Of a stretch of 64,000 nucleotides of DNA, positions 62,729-64,000 are shown one piece after another. Below the pieces are notes generated by a model. That model made no database searches. It worked only from the letters and a program-made list of their open reading frames with translations, and had not been told where the DNA came from. Position 1 is the first letter of the stretch. The number at the start of each line of letters is the position of its first letter. This DNA comes from Cedecea davisae DSM 4568 (GTDB lineage: Bacteria; Pseudomonadota; Gammaproteobacteria; Enterobacterales; Enterobacteriaceae): NCBI RefSeq assembly GCF_000412335.2, contig NZ_KE161030.1, positions 34,014 to 98,013 on the forward strand, written 5' to 3'. Made by a program: the position numbers and the translations under genes.

Positions 62729-64000
62729 ATGGTGAAACGAGTCTATTTAAAGGTGTTGCGCACATCAGGATTTGTCCTGATGGTTTGCCTGCCGGTTATG
62801 CTGGCTATCTATTTTGCGCATATGCGCGCAACCAGCGACACCCAGCAGCATCTGCACTCTTTTGGCAAGCTGGTGATGGAAAAGACGGAAATTGTCATCA
62901 GCCACGTTAATGACGCCCGCAGCGAAGCCGAGAATTTTTCCGGAGATATATGTAGCCCGGAACATATGGCTAACATGCTGGATATTGTGCGCAGTAAACT
63001 TTTTGTCGCCGACTTAATTTACGCTAAAGGCAATCAGCTGCTTTGTTCTACCAGCTATAAACCGTTAAAACCCATTCCTGCCCCTCCGCCGACCTATACC
63101 CGCAAGCCGGATGTGGCAATTAACTATTATCTGGATACGCCTTTTTACGCCGGTCATAAAATGACTTATATGCGGCGTGGTAATTATATCGCGGTAATTA
63201 ATCCGCTCACCTGGTCGGAAGTTTTGTCTGAGGACGATTCTTTGGTCTACGGCGTGTTTGATACCGTCACCAGGAGTTTCTTTTCTTTAAGCTCCGGCGC
63301 CGATAGCGATCTGCTGCACGGCTTTATTCTGCGTGGAGAGAAAACCTTTACCCACGATAACCGCTTTTACACCATTAACTATTCGGCAAAAAGACCGATA
63401 GCGGTCATTGTTTCGACTTCAGAAACGCTATTTAACCGCCAGTGGTATCACCAGCTGACGCTGACTTTGCCGCTGGGTGTTATTTGCAGTCTTATAATTC
63501 TTATGATGTGGTCACGAACCCGACAGCAGCTTAATTCACCACGTCGTATGCTGCAAAGAGCGCTGGCCAGAAAACAGCTTAAGCTTCATTACCAGCCGAT
63601 AATTGATATTCAGAACGGCCACTGCGTTGGGGCAGAGGCGCTGCTGCGCTGGGTTAATTTTAACGGGCAGACCATCAGCCCCGGCACATTTATTCCGCTG
63701 GCTGAATCTGAAGGCTTGATTCAAAAAATATCAGACTATGTGGTGGATGCGGTATTTAAAGACTTTGGTGAGTTCCTCGCGGACCATCCGGGGCTGTACG
63801 TTTCGATAAATCTTTCGGCGGCGGATTTTCATTCTTCACGCCTGATTAATGTTCTCTCCGAACGCATTAAGACCTATAACATCAGGCCCGGGCAGATAAA
63901 AATTGAAGTTACCGAGCGTGGATTTATTGATGTTGAAAAAACCAGGCCGGTTATTCAGGAGTTTCGTAATGCCGGGTTTAAAGTGGCGATTGATGATTTT
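62729..64000 (+). CDS. pdeC: cyclic-di-GMP phosphodiesterase PdeC, 3'-truncated by the window
   Basis: The frame from ATG 62729 stays open to the window end (424 codons, no stop), so the gene is partial. An N-terminal membrane helix (about 13-30) is followed by a periplasmic CSS-motif domain with C75 and C106. In E. coli PdeC these form a disulfide set by DsbA/DsbB that inhibits activity. A second membrane helix spans about 244-261. The EAL domain follows, with E303-A304-L305 in GAEALLRW and SINLSAADF. The window stops within IDDF(G), a catalytic motif. It hydrolyses c-di-GMP, affecting biofilm formation. Confidence 0.95.
   Translation, partial: MVKRVYLKVLRTSGFVLMVCLPVMLAIYFAHMRATSDTQQHLHSFGKLVMEKTEIVISHVNDARSEAENFSGDICSPEHMANMLDIVRSKLFVADLIYAKGNQLLCSTSYKPLKPIPAPPPTYTRKPDVAINYYLDTPFYAGHKMTYMRRGNYIAVINPLTWSEVLSEDDSLVYGVFDTVTRSFFSLSSGADSDLLHGFILRGEKTFTHDNRFYTINYSAKRPIAVIVSTSETLFNRQWYHQLTLTLPLGVICSLIILMMWSRTRQQLNSPRRMLQRALARKQLKLHYQPIIDIQNGHCVGAEALLRWVNFNGQTISPGTFIPLAESEGLIQKISDYVVDAVFKDFGEFLADHPGLYVSINLSAADFHSSRLINVLSERIKTYNIRPGQIKIEVTERGFIDVEKTRPVIQEFRNAGFKVAIDDF

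Overview
The window is chromosomal DNA from a member of the Enterobacteriaceae. From left to about 51.2 kb the gene order follows the metA-to-ssb segment of the Escherichia coli chromosome (rRNA operon end, metA, aceBAK, iclR, metH, yjbB, rluF, yjbD, lysC, pgi, yjbEFGH, psiE, malGFE/malK-lamB-malM, ubiCA, plsB, dgkA, lexA-dinF, yjbJ, zur, dusA, qorA, dnaB, alr, tyrB, aphA, yjbR, uvrA/ssb). Protein lengths and motifs match the E. coli families closely. Several genes that E. coli carries in this stretch are absent (yjaAB, arpA, pepE, xylE, yjbI, pspG, yjbQ). The ddc-dat pair is typical of Enterobacter/Cedecea-like relatives, but I cannot assign a genus from the sequence alone.

Layout: 1-190 is the distal terminator region of an rRNA operon. 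0.3-11 kb holds methionine synthesis (metA under four met boxes, metH) flanking the glyoxylate operon aceBAK and its convergent repressor iclR. 11-18 kb holds yjbB, rluF, yjbD, lysC behind a lysine riboswitch, and pgi. 18-22 kb is the yjbEFGH exopolysaccharide operon, preceded by a very AT-rich leader, then psiE. 22.4-30.2 kb is the complete maltose regulon core, two operons diverging from a shared MalT/CRP control region. 30.4-37.3 kb holds ubiquinone synthesis (ubiCA), glycerolipid synthesis (plsB, dgkA) and the SOS regulator lexA with dinF. 37.3-51.2 kb holds zur, a cupin protein, a TraF-like outer-membrane protein, dusA, qorA, dnaB, alr, tyrB, aphA, yjbR, and the divergent uvrA/ssb pair.

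Between ssb (ends 51164) and yjcB (62008-62289) lies about 10.8 kb of accessory genes where E. coli has ssb next to yjcB. It contains: an AT-rich two-gene unit encoding an XRE-ImmA/IrrE regulator-protease and a PIN-domain nuclease, the best candidate for an uncharacterised toxin-antitoxin or defence system; a LysR regulator with a divergent NmrA-type reductase; dat-ddc for 1,3-diaminopropane synthesis; a LysR regulator with divergent carboxymuconolactone-decarboxylase-like and tautomerase genes; and two overlapping solute-binding-protein genes with no permease or ATPase. The window ends inside pdeC (yjcC), an EAL-domain cyclic-di-GMP phosphodiesterase.

Non-coding signals seen directly include the met boxes, IclR operators, the lysine riboswitch with its promoter, MalT/CRP sites, two LexA boxes at lexA, a degenerate LexA box at uvrA/ssb, many intrinsic terminators, and palindromic repeats that occupy positions where E. 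coli carries REP elements.
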